Shown piece by piece: positions 43,715 through 54,755 of a stretch of DNA of 64,000 bases. Each line of letters opens with the position of its first letter. The first letter of the stretch is position 1. The position numbers and the translations under genes were made by a program. The stretch spans positions 140,179,549 to 140,243,548 of the forward strand of contig OZ026515.1 of the NCBI GenBank assembly GCA_964019695.1, written 5' to 3'. The notes under the pieces were generated by a model. That model was given only the letters and a program-made list of their open reading frames with translations. It had not been told where the DNA came from and made no database searches. The stretch comes from Loripinus fragilis. Its lineage: Eukaryota; Mollusca; Bivalvia; Lucinida; Lucinidae.

Positions 43715-45922
43715 ATGGATAAAATCATTGATATGGCGAGGGAATTAGGTTATGAGGGCCAAGAATTGAGGGATTTCATTAGTAGGCAGCAAGATAGGGA
43801 GTCAGAGAGGTTAAAGTTTGAGGCCATACAAAAGGATAAGGATTTAGAAAAATTAAAGTTTGAGGCCATACAAAAGGATAAGGATTTAGAAAAGTTTAAA
43901 ATTGAGACCGAAAGGGAGATTGCCATGAAAAGGTTAGAGTTAGAATCATTGTCACATTCGGGAGGTCCCAAGAGTACGGAGTCAAATGCCCGTTTTCCCA
44001 AGTTACCATATTTTGATGAAAAAACGGATCAGATGGATAGTTACTTGACAAGGTTCGAGAGCTATGCCACTGCATGTAAATGGGATCCTGCCATGTGGGC
44101 TTTGTATTTAAGTGCTTTATTAAAGGGGCGTGCTTTGGAGGTCTTTGTGAGACTTTCCAAAGACGATCAGTCTGATTATGAACAAATAAGGGAGGCCCTT
44201 CTTAATAATTTCAACCTTACAGAAAGGCAGTTTAAGAGAAAGTTTAGGGAGAGTAGGCCTGAAAAATCAGAAACATTTAGGCAGTTTAGTAGTAGAATGG
44301 CGAGTTATTTGGAAAAGTGGTTGGCTATGGCCAAAGTTGAAAAAACTTTTGAAGCCGTTTGCGATTTTTTGGCCCGTGATCAGTTTCTTGAAATTGCTAA
44401 TCAAGATATGTATGTTTTCCTGAAACCCAAATCATTTAAAACTTTAGGAGATATGGCCAGGGATGCAGATTTATTTGCAGACGCATCAGGGGGTGTGTCT
44501 TATTGTCTCGCAAGCGGACAACGTGATTTCAAAAGTTCAGGGCAGACTCGTGTTGAGACCCCATCAGTTAAGAGGCCTAAATTGTCCTGTAATATTTGTG
44601 GTAAAGCTCATTCCACGCATGAGTGTTGGTATAATCCGGATCAGAAGGCGGCATCGAATGTTGATGTTGCCGTTGTTAAGCCCCAGTATAAGGGAGATAA
44701 TTCAATCAGGCGTAGCAAAAGTTGTGAGAATTATGATGGTAAAATTAAGGGTGTACTTAAAGGTGTACAATCGAACAATGTGACCGAACATCAGGTCAAC
44801 TTTTGCAAAATTAAGAATGCACAGTCGGGTAAACACGTAGCCAGAGTTAAGAGGGTTCATTTTGCTGAGGACATTACTTGTAGTAGGGAATATCAAACTA
44901 AGTTAGAATCCCCTCATTCTTCCAAGGAAGAATCACCCCACCAAGATAAAGAGGGCGCTTGTCATTTCCCCAGATCAAGGTTGCCTACAGCGGTAGGTAC
45001 CGTAAATGGTAAAGAGGTCAGGGTGTTAAGAGACACGGGGTGTACTGGGGTAATTGTTAAGAGAAACTTAGTTTCTGAAAATCAGTTCATAGGTAAGGAG
45101 TGTGGTGTAACCCTTATTAATGATTCCCAGCATAAATGTCCAGTAGCCCGTATCAATATTGATTGTCCATTTTTTAAAGGAACAACGGATGCATTGTGCA
45201 TTGATGATCCAGCACATGACTTAGTCATTGGTAATATTGAGGGGTCAAAATTTCCTGATATAACCCATTTTTCATCAGGGGTAGTCAGTCAGAAGAGGTC
45301 AAAGAAAAGTAGAAAGAATAGAAAGGTCAAGGTCGCAGACAAGTTTATTAGGCAGAACAGGCAAGAATTGGTATTGAAGCAAGCGTCAGATGCTAAGTTA
45401 GCAGATATTAGACGCAGAGTAGAGTCTGGTAGTGTGACTAAAAGTCGCAGTTTCTCTAGTGGTGAAACCAAGTTCATTCGTAGGAATGGCTTAATTTATA
45501 GACATTTTAAGAAAAATGCAAATGTTTCACTTCAGTTAGTAGTTCCTTCGAGTTTAACGCATAGCGTTATGAATTTAGCCCATGAATCACAAAAGGTGGT
45601 AAATCATAGAGGCAGAAAGGAAACTATATCTAAGGTCTTAGATGAATTTTATTGGCCCGGTGTTTGTAGGGAGGTAACTCATTTTTGTAGATCTTGTGCC
45701 ATTTGTCAAAGGACAACTCACAATATAAAGGTCGCAATGACTCATTGTTGTAGTGTACCCCAGAGAAACATATCCTCTAAGGAGGCAGTAGTTAGCCGTA
45801 CAAGACGGACTGACAGCCAGACAGAACGACGACGTTCATATGGTAGTGGTAGACGTTGCCCAATACCATATTATTGGCGCAATATGACTGAGACTGAAAG
45901 CAGTAGTCAGTATAAGTATTAA
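43715..45922 (+). CDS. Gag-protease-integrase zinc finger polyprotein of the LTR element (735 aa)
   Basis: The N-terminus has a charged coiled region with a direct internal repeat (KFEAIQKDKDLEKL / KFEAIQKDKDLEKF, residues about 34-62). A retrotransposon Gag domain follows (FPKLPYFDE..., WALYLSALLKGRALEVF, FRQFSSRMASYLEKWL; about 93-260). Residues 292-304 form a zinc-knuckle variant (CNICGKAHSTHEC, CX2CX3HX4C; the usual spacing is CX4H). Residues 435-520 are the aspartic protease: D440-T441-G442 and a late DLVIGNIEG. Residues 623-664 are the integrase HHCC zinc finger (H623, H631, C661, C664) with FYWPGV. The frame then continues about 70 residues that do not resemble an integrase core and stops. 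Protease directly followed by integrase is the order of Gmr1-like Ty3/Gypsy elements; a conventional element that lost RT-RNase H would look similar. All of RT, RNase H and the catalytic DDE core are missing. Confidence 0.88.
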   Translation: MDKIIDMARELGYEGQELRDFISRQQDRESERLKFEAIQKDKDLEKLKFEAIQKDKDLEKFKIETEREIAMKRLELESLSHSGGPKSTESNARFPKLPYFDEKTDQMDSYLTRFESYATACKWDPAMWALYLSALLKGRALEVFVRLSKDDQSDYEQIREALLNNFNLTERQFKRKFRESRPEKSETFRQFSSRMASYLEKWLAMAKVEKTFEAVCDFLARDQFLEIANQDMYVFLKPKSFKTLGDMARDADLFADASGGVSYCLASGQRDFKSSGQTRVETPSVKRPKLSCNICGKAHSTHECWYNPDQKAASNVDVAVVKPQYKGDNSIRRSKSCENYDGKIKGVLKGVQSNNVTEHQVNFCKIKNAQSGKHVARVKRVHFAEDITCSREYQTKLESPHSSKEESPHQDKEGACHFPRSRLPTAVGTVNGKEVRVLRDTGCTGVIVKRNLVSENQFIGKECGVTLINDSQHKCPVARINIDCPFFKGTTDALCIDDPAHDLVIGNIEGSKFPDITHFSSGVVSQKRSKKSRKNRKVKVADKFIRQNRQELVLKQASDAKLADIRRRVESGSVTKSRSFSSGETKFIRRNGLIYRHFKKNANVSLQLVVPSSLTHSVMNLAHESQKVVNHRGRKETISKVLDEFYWPGVCREVTHFCRSCAICQRTTHNIKVAMTHCCSVPQRNISSKEAVVSRTRRTDSQTERRRSYGSGRRCPIPYYWRNMTETESSSQYKY

Positions 45923-46566
45923 AGGTGTGCGATGGTGTAATGACCCAATTGTCTCGGATTGTTGACCTGTATTTTAATTTTAACTATGGTAGCATAGTAG
46001 TAGTCACAGAGGTGTACTATAGACGTGAGGAGTCACGGAATTTATTTAAGTCATGACGGATGACGGTAGACTGTTGACGTGAGCAAGTCACGATAATATA
46101 TTTTAGCAACAAAGGTTGGCTGCAACGTGATGGGTCACGTTAATTTATATTCGAGCAAAGATTGTATTATGGAGGAAGTTATTAATAGGTATACTTGGCA
46201 TAGGAATGCGTAATCTATGGATCTTTGCAAAAGGTATTAGCTATTAAGCCATATATAATAAATGTCATAAGACATAAAACTTCATAGGAAGTTAAAGGGG
46301 TACAACCCCATATGTGGAAAAGTTAAAGGGGTACAACCCCATACTTATGTGTTGAGCATTAAAGCTCAACAATGAATACAGATTTAGGATTGTGGCAATC
46401 CGAGGACAAGACAATGTGGGGGCAGACTATCTTTCCAGGTAGTCCGCCATTGAAATCGCACGTGTATATATGTTGTATTATATATTTATTCTGTATTATT
46501 CCTTCTTTTCTGCATCGTGTATCGTAAGAAAAAGTCATTCCTTTTTCTCCCAAAAGGAAGGGCCTT
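45923..46566 (+). other. 3' untranslated part and polypurine tract of the LTR element
   Basis: No coding frame. Two copies of gttaaaggggtacaacccca at 46291-46310 and 46322-46341, each able to fold (GGGG-TACAA-CCCC). Polypurine tract at about 46552-46562. Confidence 0.6.
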
Positions 46567-49106
46567 TGTTACGATACAGAATGGCTGGAATAACAGAATC
46601 AGCTATGGTTGCGTATACGCACAAATACGCAGTGGTTTAGGTATGCACCTGGTCACCTATTCGAACCATGATACGGTACTCTTTCTTTTGATAGTCCCAA
46701 TAAAAGGTCGGTTTGTCTGAGATGGAATTCATTGTATCTATATTTATCAACGCTTGCACGTTTTCCTTATTCTTCTTGAATATCTCGGAAATCTTGTGCG
46801 TTTTTCAATATATAAAGGATGGAATTTCCCATTCTTGTTAGGGGACATTTTAAACATACCGATGAAAGGTTCGATATAGAGATGCTATTCATTATTATAA
46901 AAGGTACGTGAAGTTATATATATCGTTACTGTATTGATATTGTACATGATAGGGCGATGGCGATCCGTGTAATTGCATTGAATCGCGATGTCTCTAGCAT
47001 GTCACATTGTATTGAAATAATAAGTCACTCGTTTTCTATTTTGTCGTCTGTTGAATCGGCCAGCATTCCGTGTATGTGTTCTTTCGGGTGTTATCAATAA
47101 CGTCCCGTTTTTTTTGGTGAAAATAGCGATTGTTACGCACTTGCGTATGAAGTTACGCACATGCGTATTGCCTAAAAATCTGCTGGGACCATTCTTGCGG
47201 CTATAGTAAAAGCTGTCCGGATGGACTCGTCGGGTTATTTCGGACAAAAGTAGTCACAGGCCATGTCGGGCCGCACCTAAAACTATAACGGCATGCTGAA
47301 AGATTTACCAGGGACCGATAGGTGAAAAACAATTTTTGCAGCTAGATTTTAAATTGTTGTGATTTGTACGGCGTTGTTGGAAAGACGATTTAACTGCCAG
47401 TGATAATCGACTTTCTGTAGCGACCTGTATGTGTCACCTCGAGTTATATCTGACGCATATAAGAATAAGGGTTAGGTGCATACACTACAACACACTTACA
47501 TAAATAAGGTGATAGCTGACATGTATGTTTAGAGATTAGGTAGGTGTAATGTTACACCAAAGTAAATGTAAGATATTTTTGTTACACCAAAGTAAATGTA
47601 AGATATTTTCGTTACACCAAAGTAAATGTAAAGCATTTTGTGTTACACCAAAATAAATGTAAGAAAGCATTGTACGGTTTTACACACATAAAACAGCAGA
47701 ATGTAATCTCTCAATATTGATGTATATATTTTGCCGAGAGGTCATAATTAGTTGTTTACAACTGATACGTTATACATGTACGAAATTAGTGCGTGGGCAG
47801 GGTGATGTCCGACGTAAACGTCCAAACGTTACGTCGGCACCACACTGTTCAACCTTTTTCCTGGAATTTTAAGAGAATTAGTATCAGTATGTGTAAACCT
47901 CGAAACTATCTAGATAACGTGACCTTGAAGGGAAAAAGGGCCACAGGATCTTGATGTTTCGGCTGCGATAGCGTCTCAACCAGGGTGACGTTACGACAGT
48001 GTATAGAAGAGTTTGTTACGTATGGGTTTGTTCGTTTGGCATAAGAGGTATTGTTTAGCGCTGACATAGGCCAGTCACTAAAAAATACTTCTCTATTATA
48101 TAAGTTTAAGTGTGGGTATTTAGAAGAGCCGATCCATCCTAACCGCATGAGAGCCGTTAGCCATACACCCACGGGTGTGGGCTAATCGCGCGCTTATAGG
48201 GTTAGGCTGTAATTTAAAAGAGTAAGACCACTGAAATTATTTCTATTTTTGTGAATTTCGAACGAACAACCCCATTATCGACGCAAAAGAGTGATTCTGA
48301 GATTCTAAATATAGATTGTTTTTTGCAGAATCATCTCTTGTGTCCCCTCCTACGTTGGAGGCTGAAAGTTGGTGAGCCATTGATAAGTACCTGAGGGCAC
48401 ATAATAGTTGTCCCCCTTAGGCCACGACCAGCGTGGATCAAAGCCCCAATCGTTACAACGTAGTACCACCAAATGGGAAGCCAACCGGCTCGAATGGTTA
48501 TATGAAAAATCTGACGTCCCAACGTGGGATTCGATCAGGAGGACATAAATAAATACTGACGTCTTGAGTAACGTACGAGCAGTACGCATAACAGATAACA
48601 CGAATACGTTAATCCAGTGACGACCAAAGTACAGGTTCGATCACCTCAGCGCCGATGGTCTGAAATAGACACACGTGCAGCTTAGAAGACATAGTGTTCG
48701 CGAGACGCGTATAATCTCGAGATTTCTCGTCAATACGAGAACTTAAATATTAAAGGATCCAATTGTTTTTTTTTTTCTTAAGTTATATGTTAATCATATT
48801 CTTTACGTCTCTTATTTCTGACTAGTTGACGTACATCTAGAACAGGACAGTCCAAGATTGGTTCTAATTGAAACGATCTTGGAGTGGCAACTTGCTCTAG
48901 TATAGGATGGTCAATTAGCCAGAAATAACAGCGTAGGTGGTGTCATTGTATATTAATGTGTTGTTGATGTTTTCTTAGTACATAAAGTACTGAAAAGTTT
49001 TTGCTAGTTGTGTGCATTATTTTTCCCTGGTAGCATCGTCATCGCAAAAAGGAATTTTCCAATAAGATTTCCCCTCTTCCTTCCTGACCGGCATTATGTC
49101 GTAACA
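46567..49106 (+). repeat. 3' LTR (2540 bp)
   Basis: Differs from the 5' LTR by G/A in the cacctcg(g/a)gttatat word, A/C in the tccaaa(a/c)gttacg word and one T fewer in the long T run near 48765. Otherwise identical as read. Confidence 0.95.
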
Positions 49107-49111
49107 GCGTG

Positions 49112-49165
49112 CGCGCGTGCGCGTGTGTGCGTGCGTGCTTGTGTGTGTATGTGTGTGTGATGACC
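49112..49165 (+). repeat. GT/GC-rich microsatellite flanking the LTR element
   Basis: cgcgcgtgcgcgtgtgtgcg and following TGTG repeats. Together with 40331-40343 it forms the pre-insertion locus. Confidence 0.8.
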
Positions 49166-49365
49166 AAGTGTTTTGTCTTTTTTTATCGTCATGACCACGC
49201 CTAATACTATCTCTAAGCTGGTAATTATCCGTAATTATAGTTCCGTATTTATAGAATATAAATTTATATTGAAGATTGATCTGTGACCTACTGAATGTGA
49301 ACTGTGTGATGGCAATTCATAAGTACAAGATACCGGTTGTGACTACAATTTTAACGAGGACCGCA

Positions 49366-49470
49366 ATCGTCCTTGAGCAAGACACATTTATCCTAGCTTA
49401 GTACTGGTTCAACCCAGGAAGACCCGTCCCTGTTTAACTAAAAGATTGTTGATGGGACGTAACAAAATCA
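49366..49470 (+). mobile_element. 5'-truncated SINE with 13-bp target duplication
   Basis: Contains the body and tail of the tRNA-SINE (gtccttgagcaagacacatt to cgtaacaaaatca) but lacks the tRNA head. Flanked by aacgaggaccgca at 49353-49365 and 49471-49483, so truncation happened during insertion. Confidence 0.85.
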
Positions 49471-49575
49471 AACGAGGACCGCAGTGTATCAGTGGTAAGT
49501 TGGTAGACTTGAAATCGAGGGCCTGCAAGTTGGAGACTCTCTAGAGGCACTGTATGTGTCTTTGAGCTAGACATT

Positions 49576-49814
49576 TGAGCCGCGACATGTGATTTCCAAC
49601 AATGTGGCATTTTGACAAGTAGATTCAGACTAGTCTGTGCAGCCTCTTTTTAAGATTAATAACGCCATATGATATTCAGTCAGTAGCTTAACACTCATAG
49701 AATATGCAAGAGACTTACAAAGGCTCCGATCAGAATGCGCGTATGCGCAGGCTGATCTGAGGCTTTGTTGGCCGCACATGCCACATTGTTGGAAATATCT
49801 CATGTCGCGGCTTA
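49576..49814 (+). mobile_element. Hairpin MITE family M2, copy 2
   Basis: tgagccgcgacatgtgattt at the left; aaatatctcatgtcgcggct at the right; inner gcgcgtatgcgcaggctgat palindrome. Confidence 0.85.
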
Positions 49815-49854
49815 TTTATCCTCTGCCTAGTACTGGTATAGCACAAGAAGACGG

Positions 49855-50340
49855 TATACCATGGCACCGTGAGAAGGGATAAAGCAAACGACACATAGTA
49901 AAACGGTCAGCTCTCTTTTCCTCAGTGCCTGAGAGGAATACTGCTCCAGCATAGACACGAAGAACTGGAATATCAAAAGAACAGTACCAAATTCCAAATA
50001 TTAAAATTACAAACAATGGACCAACAACAGCAAAGGCATCGCCGTAGATGGGACAGCAGGCAAAGTCATCGGGGTTGTGGGGTTGCTTAAACATATGGAT
50101 TAACAACAAAACAACAACAGAATCAGCCCTAGAACAAACAATAAACGCAATCTCGGGGAGCCTTATATAAATGCCATATCTGCACCCTAGATTCTACTGT
50201 TATCAAAACACATAAATAACTTAGCTCATATGGAAGCTTCCTAACTCATTCAATGTATCTACAAAAGGAAACAAATCATATATACCAACTGTGATGAACC
50301 AACAATAATGGTTCTTAACTCAGAAACAGTCACCCTTAGA
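49855..50340 (-). mobile_element. PLE family-B tail, copy B3, old and diverged
   Basis: ataccatggcaccgtgagaa, cagctctcttttcctc, gcaccctagattctactg and tcttaactcagaaacagtca follow the same order as B1 and B4 with many changes. The open frame at 49816-50109 is a by-product. Confidence 0.6.
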
Positions 50341-51310
50341 TGAGCCAAATCTTCATCCACTTTATTTATTGCTTGGTATGTGTGAGGAGCCAAGCCCTGA
50401 AAACGACTGCACGTCTACACCATGTCATCGATGATTTTCTTTGCGCTAAGTACCAGCTCATATATGGATTCCCAAATATTCACCACACGTTGGTGCATAG
50501 TTATCTTAACCCATACAATATTAGCTTTTGAACAAGCTTAGAACCATCACAACTAAGCGTACTATAGTTACTATAACGAATTTGTATCGTGTATTAATAT
50601 AATTGTAATTGCTGAAATCACTCTTTTTCTGTTTACTCACATAATTTTCGTTTAAAATTTAAATAGTGACAAATAACACTCAACAGCCCTTAAAACGTAA
50701 TTGGAATGTTCCAATTAATAAGAATGGGAAATTACATTCTGCTCAAAAGGGTTAATTTCCTATAGCCGCCGGAGCAAGTATAACAGATCTCACGGGGCTA
50801 GTACAACAGTTCTCTATAGCTGGTTCTTAAAATCGCTGGCTTGGTAGTAGGTCATTTGAAATATATATCCTACATATAAATGGTATACTTGGAGTCGATA
50901 ATGTGAGTCTAAAGCGGTTATGTTTAGCCAGAACCTACCTTCTGGAGATGACACGTACATGTAGAATACTTTGGCAATCTGATCACAATTCAGTTCTTAA
51001 CCCTGAAAGAAAATGTCGTCTGCTGAATTCGTCTGCTGCAAATAATTGCCTAACATTACTGACAAATTAAGTATAGAAGCAAACAGCGTGGACCCAGAAC
51101 AGACTGCTCCTATAGGAGCAGTCTGATCTGGGTCCACACTGTTTGCCATAGAGGCTTCTTAAACATTTCAGCAGACGGGAAAAGCAGACGACTTTTGTTG
51201 CGATTGGCGCATTAAGGGTTAAGACTCGGTACGCGAACGTGATTTTTTTCTGATTGGTGCTACTTTGGCAAGACTAAACGTCTCAGTGGTGCACACTGCC
51301 TTCCAATCAT
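50341..51310. other. Gene-free stretch with one hairpin
   Basis: 51085-51150: aacagcgtggacccagaaca and tctgatctgggtccacactg pair around gactgctcctataggagcag, like 39866-39945. No gene is seen. Confidence 0.5.
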
Positions 51311-51553
51311 ATGAGCCGCGACATGTGATTTCGGACAATGTGGCATTTTGACAAGTGTAGACTCAGACGAGCCTGTGCATCCTCTTTTTAAGCTAAGAGA
51401 CTCCAAATGATGTTCGGTCAGTAGCTTAATAGTCATAGAATGCTCAAGCGACTTGCAAAGGCTCTGATCAGACTGCGCGTATGCGCAGGCTGGTCTGAGC
51501 CTTTGCTGGTCGCACATACCACATTGTTGGAAATCTCATGCACTGGCTCATAT
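51311..51553 (+). mobile_element. Hairpin MITE family M2, copy 3
   Basis: atgagccgcgacatgtgatt at the left, ggaaatctcatgcactggct at the right; inner gactgcgcgtatgcgcaggc. 243 bp. Confidence 0.85.
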
Positions 51554-52297
51554 GGCGACTTGGGAGTGAACGTTTTGCATCCTTTCCGTCATAAGTCAAG
51601 GAAATCAATTAACCCGTTAAGCATTCCAACTAAACATGAATACGTAAAAAGCTTGTTTCTAGTTTATGAAATTCTTTCTCTTTATAACATTTTTATTTTC
51701 TTCTTGAAAATTTAACAAAACACATTGTACATTTACTTAAAACAATGGGAAAAATGGGTTAAATACTGGTCATCGCACCATGTTTTCTTAAATATTAAAT
51801 TCAGTCTAAAATGACAAATTATCTTTTCAAATTATCGTTATGTTCAAAATCTTATCAGAAGAAATACTGAAATGCAATTTTATGTATTTATTTAATGCTT
51901 CAGAGGAATCAGAAAGTCCTCAAATGCACGAAGCTTTTTTCAGATTGTAACACATTAGTGCGTATAGGGTACACATGAAATCAATTTACACGCGTAAACA
52001 GATTAGCTATGAGTTCCCATTTCAGCTATCGAATCGAATAATTATATGTATCATATTTATAAGAATTATTATCCCGCCGATCGTTTCTAACTTTGACCAA
52101 ATTAACTCGAAACAAGAACCAACTTGGCGACAATAAACCTTTTCCGACATCTCTCGTGATTATCTTTGTTGGCAATAAGATTGATAACCGTGCACGTTGC
52201 ATGGCCACTGAGACAGTATGTGTTATTTGCCTTAAACTTCCCTCGCAGACTCTTTCACAGAGCAAACAATTTTCTACATTAACTTGATCGTTTCAAA
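51554..52297. other. Region downstream of the GPCR stop; no other gene seen
   Basis: AT-rich. On the - strand this is the GPCR 3' UTR and beyond. The small frames at 52026-52287 on both strands have no recognisable domain. Confidence 0.4.
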
Positions 52298-52579
52298 TTA
52301 TGCAGTCACTGAACATAAAATGTTTTCATCAGTCGCATATACTGCTCCGTGGTCTTCTGGTTCATTGACTGTAGGTAACCTTCTCTGGTTCATGGTCCAC
52401 GACTTATCTAATAGTTCCCTAGTCTTACATGTCAATACTCCAAGTATTGCTTGTTTAAAACTTGGATTAAATACAATGTAGAGGATGAAGTTATAAGCGG
52501 TGCTGAAGGTGGCTAGAGCAATCTGAACAAGGTGCGAGAATCCAGCAGCATTTTCACTAGCATCGTTACCTGTCGCTTT
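52298..52579 (-). CDS. Last exon of a class A GPCR: TM7 and C-terminal tail
   Basis: On the - strand, a strong acceptor (ctccttctctcatttcag|) is followed by 94 codons to TAA (52298-52300). The translation starts KATGNDASENAAGF and runs into TM7, LVQIALATFSTAYNFILYIV then FNPSFKQAI, where NPSF replaces the usual NPxxY. A Cys (LTCKTRELL) about 10 residues later is a possible palmitoylation site, and a short polar tail follows. It joins exon 54211-54755 in phase 0. It is too short for the ATG-based reading and has to be read from the splice site. Confidence 0.85.
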   Translation of the reverse strand, partial: KATGNDASENAAGFSHLVQIALATFSTAYNFILYIVFNPSFKQAILGVLTCKTRELLDKSWTMNQRRLPTVNEPEDHGAVYATDENILCSVTA

Positions 52580-52629
52580 CTGAAATGAGAGAAGGAGATA
52601 AATGGATAAATAGGCCCAGAGTTATGAAA

Positions 52630-53212
52630 AATAGTAAGTGAGTATGATCAGGGAATACCACAATCACAAACTGCAGACAAACCCATGGCACCGCGAGAAA
52701 GAGCCACACAACAACCACGAGACACCAGGAAGACACTAAACAAAGTAACAGCTTTCTTTTCTCATCAAGATGATTGCACAATTAGAATGGACATAAAGTA
52801 ACGTACAACAAAACATAGAACAATTACAGACTCCCACAATGGGAGTTACAATAAACAACAAGTCAACAACAACAGAACCACCGCATTAGAACGGACAGCA
52901 GCCTAAGCCACCGCGGAGAGGGGGGACTTAAATGCATTTTACTGGTACCAAATCTTCGCCCTAGATTCTGCTGTTGTTGAAGTACATCATGGAGAAAACT
53001 CTTATCCAATAAACATACTATGATGAAACAAAGAAAAGGGCTCACGACTCACAGATAGTCAGAGTTAAAGAAAACCTCAAGTTGAGTCACGGTGGGTCCA
53101 GCTACAGATAAGCATCAGGCACATACCCACCGATTAAAGCTTTACGTCAGAGCCGTCATAGAGTCTGGGGCCTGACCCACCATCTTGCAATTAAAGGGGA
53201 AACCATAGCTAG
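52630..53212 (-). mobile_element. PLE family-B copy B4, retaining the end of the RT coding region
   Basis: At its 5' end (53155-53212, - strand) it reads tttaattgcaagatggtggg, tcaggccccagactctatga: the same end of the RT frame as copy A (GRTSDSM region). The family-B tail follows to 52630. This links the B tails to a second PLE subfamily. It sits in the GPCR intron. Confidence 0.8.
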
Positions 53213-54210
53213 AATTACAAAGTAATTTTCATGTAGACACTACTTAATTTCTCGTTGAGAATGTTTGTAGGATCTAGTTTGTGTGTTTTGATATTTTACG
53301 TCCCAGTCAATAATTTTTCTGTAATGTCAGGATGATTTACTGTGTTGGACCAGTACAAAGCAGGAGATAGTATCTGGCATAACGATACAACACAGTGCTT
53401 CCGGTGAGTTGCGAACATCTCAAAGTACACATACTACCACCGAGCCACTCATATGTCTGTTAGATCTTGTCAAAAGACTCAGATATATCACCATCAGCGG
53501 CTATTTATACATTCTCTTTCGCAGACTAAGACAATCTGACACCGCGTGAACGCCTTTCTTGACATTTGTGGAAGTACGCCACCCATATTTGAAAGTTTGA
53601 TTATTCCTATGTAAATGGAAATGTGCAGATTGTAAAAAGCATGCAAACTCAGCAAGATTGACAAGGGTGCAAAGATCAGTAATCGATACAATCAAGTACC
53701 ATTATTATGTATGATTATCGTGAATGAGTCATATTCCATATATTTACATTTTCAAAGCAAGCCTTTAATGACTCTTTAGATTTTGCAACCGTTCATAGCC
53801 TCATGAAAGACATAATTTGATTTACAGTTGTCGAGCTCATGTGCACGTGCACTACGCTTCGAACATTCCAAACATCAAATTCATTTTAAGTATGCACATG
53901 AGTTACTTAAATGTATGAATATGGCGCCCATTTGTTAGCAAATATAGTGAATATGAGTGACCCCATTTCTATGACCTTTTCATTGACAGTCCAATGTTTA
54001 ACGTCAAATATCTCGCAAAACACAAATTGCAAATGCATGCAAACGCTTTAAGCAAGTTATTGTATGGTTTGTGTGTCTGTACGCGCTATATTCCTCGTCG
54101 ATTATCTTCCCGTTCAGACGCACAAACCATACAATAACTTATACATGATAACCAATATAGGCTAAGTTTTTCTATGTTTGGTACATTCATAGTAAAACAT
54201 GTATACTCAC
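53213..54210. other. Rest of the GPCR intron, with a hairpin element at its end
   Basis: 53660-53705 is a PLE tail end in reverse (ggtgcaaagatcagtaatcg). 54055-54146 is a short element with about 28-bp complementary arms (aagttattgtatggtttgtg / cacaaaccatacaataactt). No other coding exon is seen. Confidence 0.55.
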
Positions 54211-54755
54211 GGCATAAATAAGCATAATGTAGAACGGGAACCAGGACACAGCAAATGTAATAGCCACCAATACCAAGAGTTTGACTAATTTCAACCTACT
54301 CTTGAGCAATGTGAAACTGGAAACGTTCATCCCTGTCACTGTCGAGCTGTCTTGTATACGCCTTCCTTTCTCCCAAACAAATAATGCTACTTGTATATAG
54401 TTTCTCAGCATCAGAGTTACGGGAATAATATACGTGACAACAAATACAAATATAGCATTTGATAAACCCAGCTTATCCGTCGTGGCACTCCCACATGATA
54501 CTCGCAGAACAGTTACATTGTTTTCAACTACATACGTCTCTTGTACAGAATATTCCAGAAGAGTAGGGAGAGAAATTGCTAAAGCAAACACCCAAATAAC
54601 GACGATCAGTAATGCAAGCTTCCTGCAGGTGATTCTTTGTTCCTGGCTGTCTAGAATGGTCCGATGACGCTCGAAGGATACAAAGACCAGGGTATATACT
54701 GAACTACTGATGACTAGTATTAATGAAAAGTTCACCTCTTTGCAAAGTATTTCAC
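54211..54755 (-). CDS. Exon of a class A GPCR: TM3 to TM6
   Basis: On the - strand, acceptor ttttttatacttcag| opens the exon in the middle of a Gly codon, and donor GCC|GTGAGT closes it after TM6 on a codon boundary. Residues: Cys at the start of TM3 (EILCKEVNFSLI), FVSFERHRTI in place of the E/DRY motif, TM4 with LLIVVIWVFALAISLPTLLE, an extracellular loop with Cys (VSCGSATT) and one N-glycosylation sequon (NNVT), TM5 with VVTYIIPVTLML, and TM6 with LLVLVAITFAVSWFPFYIML (SWFP for CWxP). This is a rhodopsin-family receptor, plausibly peptide-type. The ligand cannot be told. TM1-TM2 exons would lie at higher coordinates and were not found. Confidence 0.9.

Larger units (their letters stand above)
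40344..49106 (+). mobile_element. Complete Ty3/Gypsy-type LTR retrotransposon lacking reverse transcriptase
   Basis: 8763 bp bounded by 5-bp target duplications GCGTG (40339-40343 and 49107-49111). Two direct LTRs (40344-42884 and 46567-49106) begin TGTTACGA and end TCGTAACA. Directly inside the 5' LTR the sequence tggtgtcagaag fits the 3' end of a tRNA-Leu as primer, although the following bases match less well. The purine tract aaaaggaaggg lies 4 bases before the 3' LTR. The only long frame (43715-45922) gives Gag, protease and the integrase zinc finger. There is no RT, RNase H or integrase core anywhere inside, so it must use another element's enzymes. Only two substitutions and one poly-T length difference were found by eye between the LTRs, so the insertion is recent. 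Confidence 0.93.
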
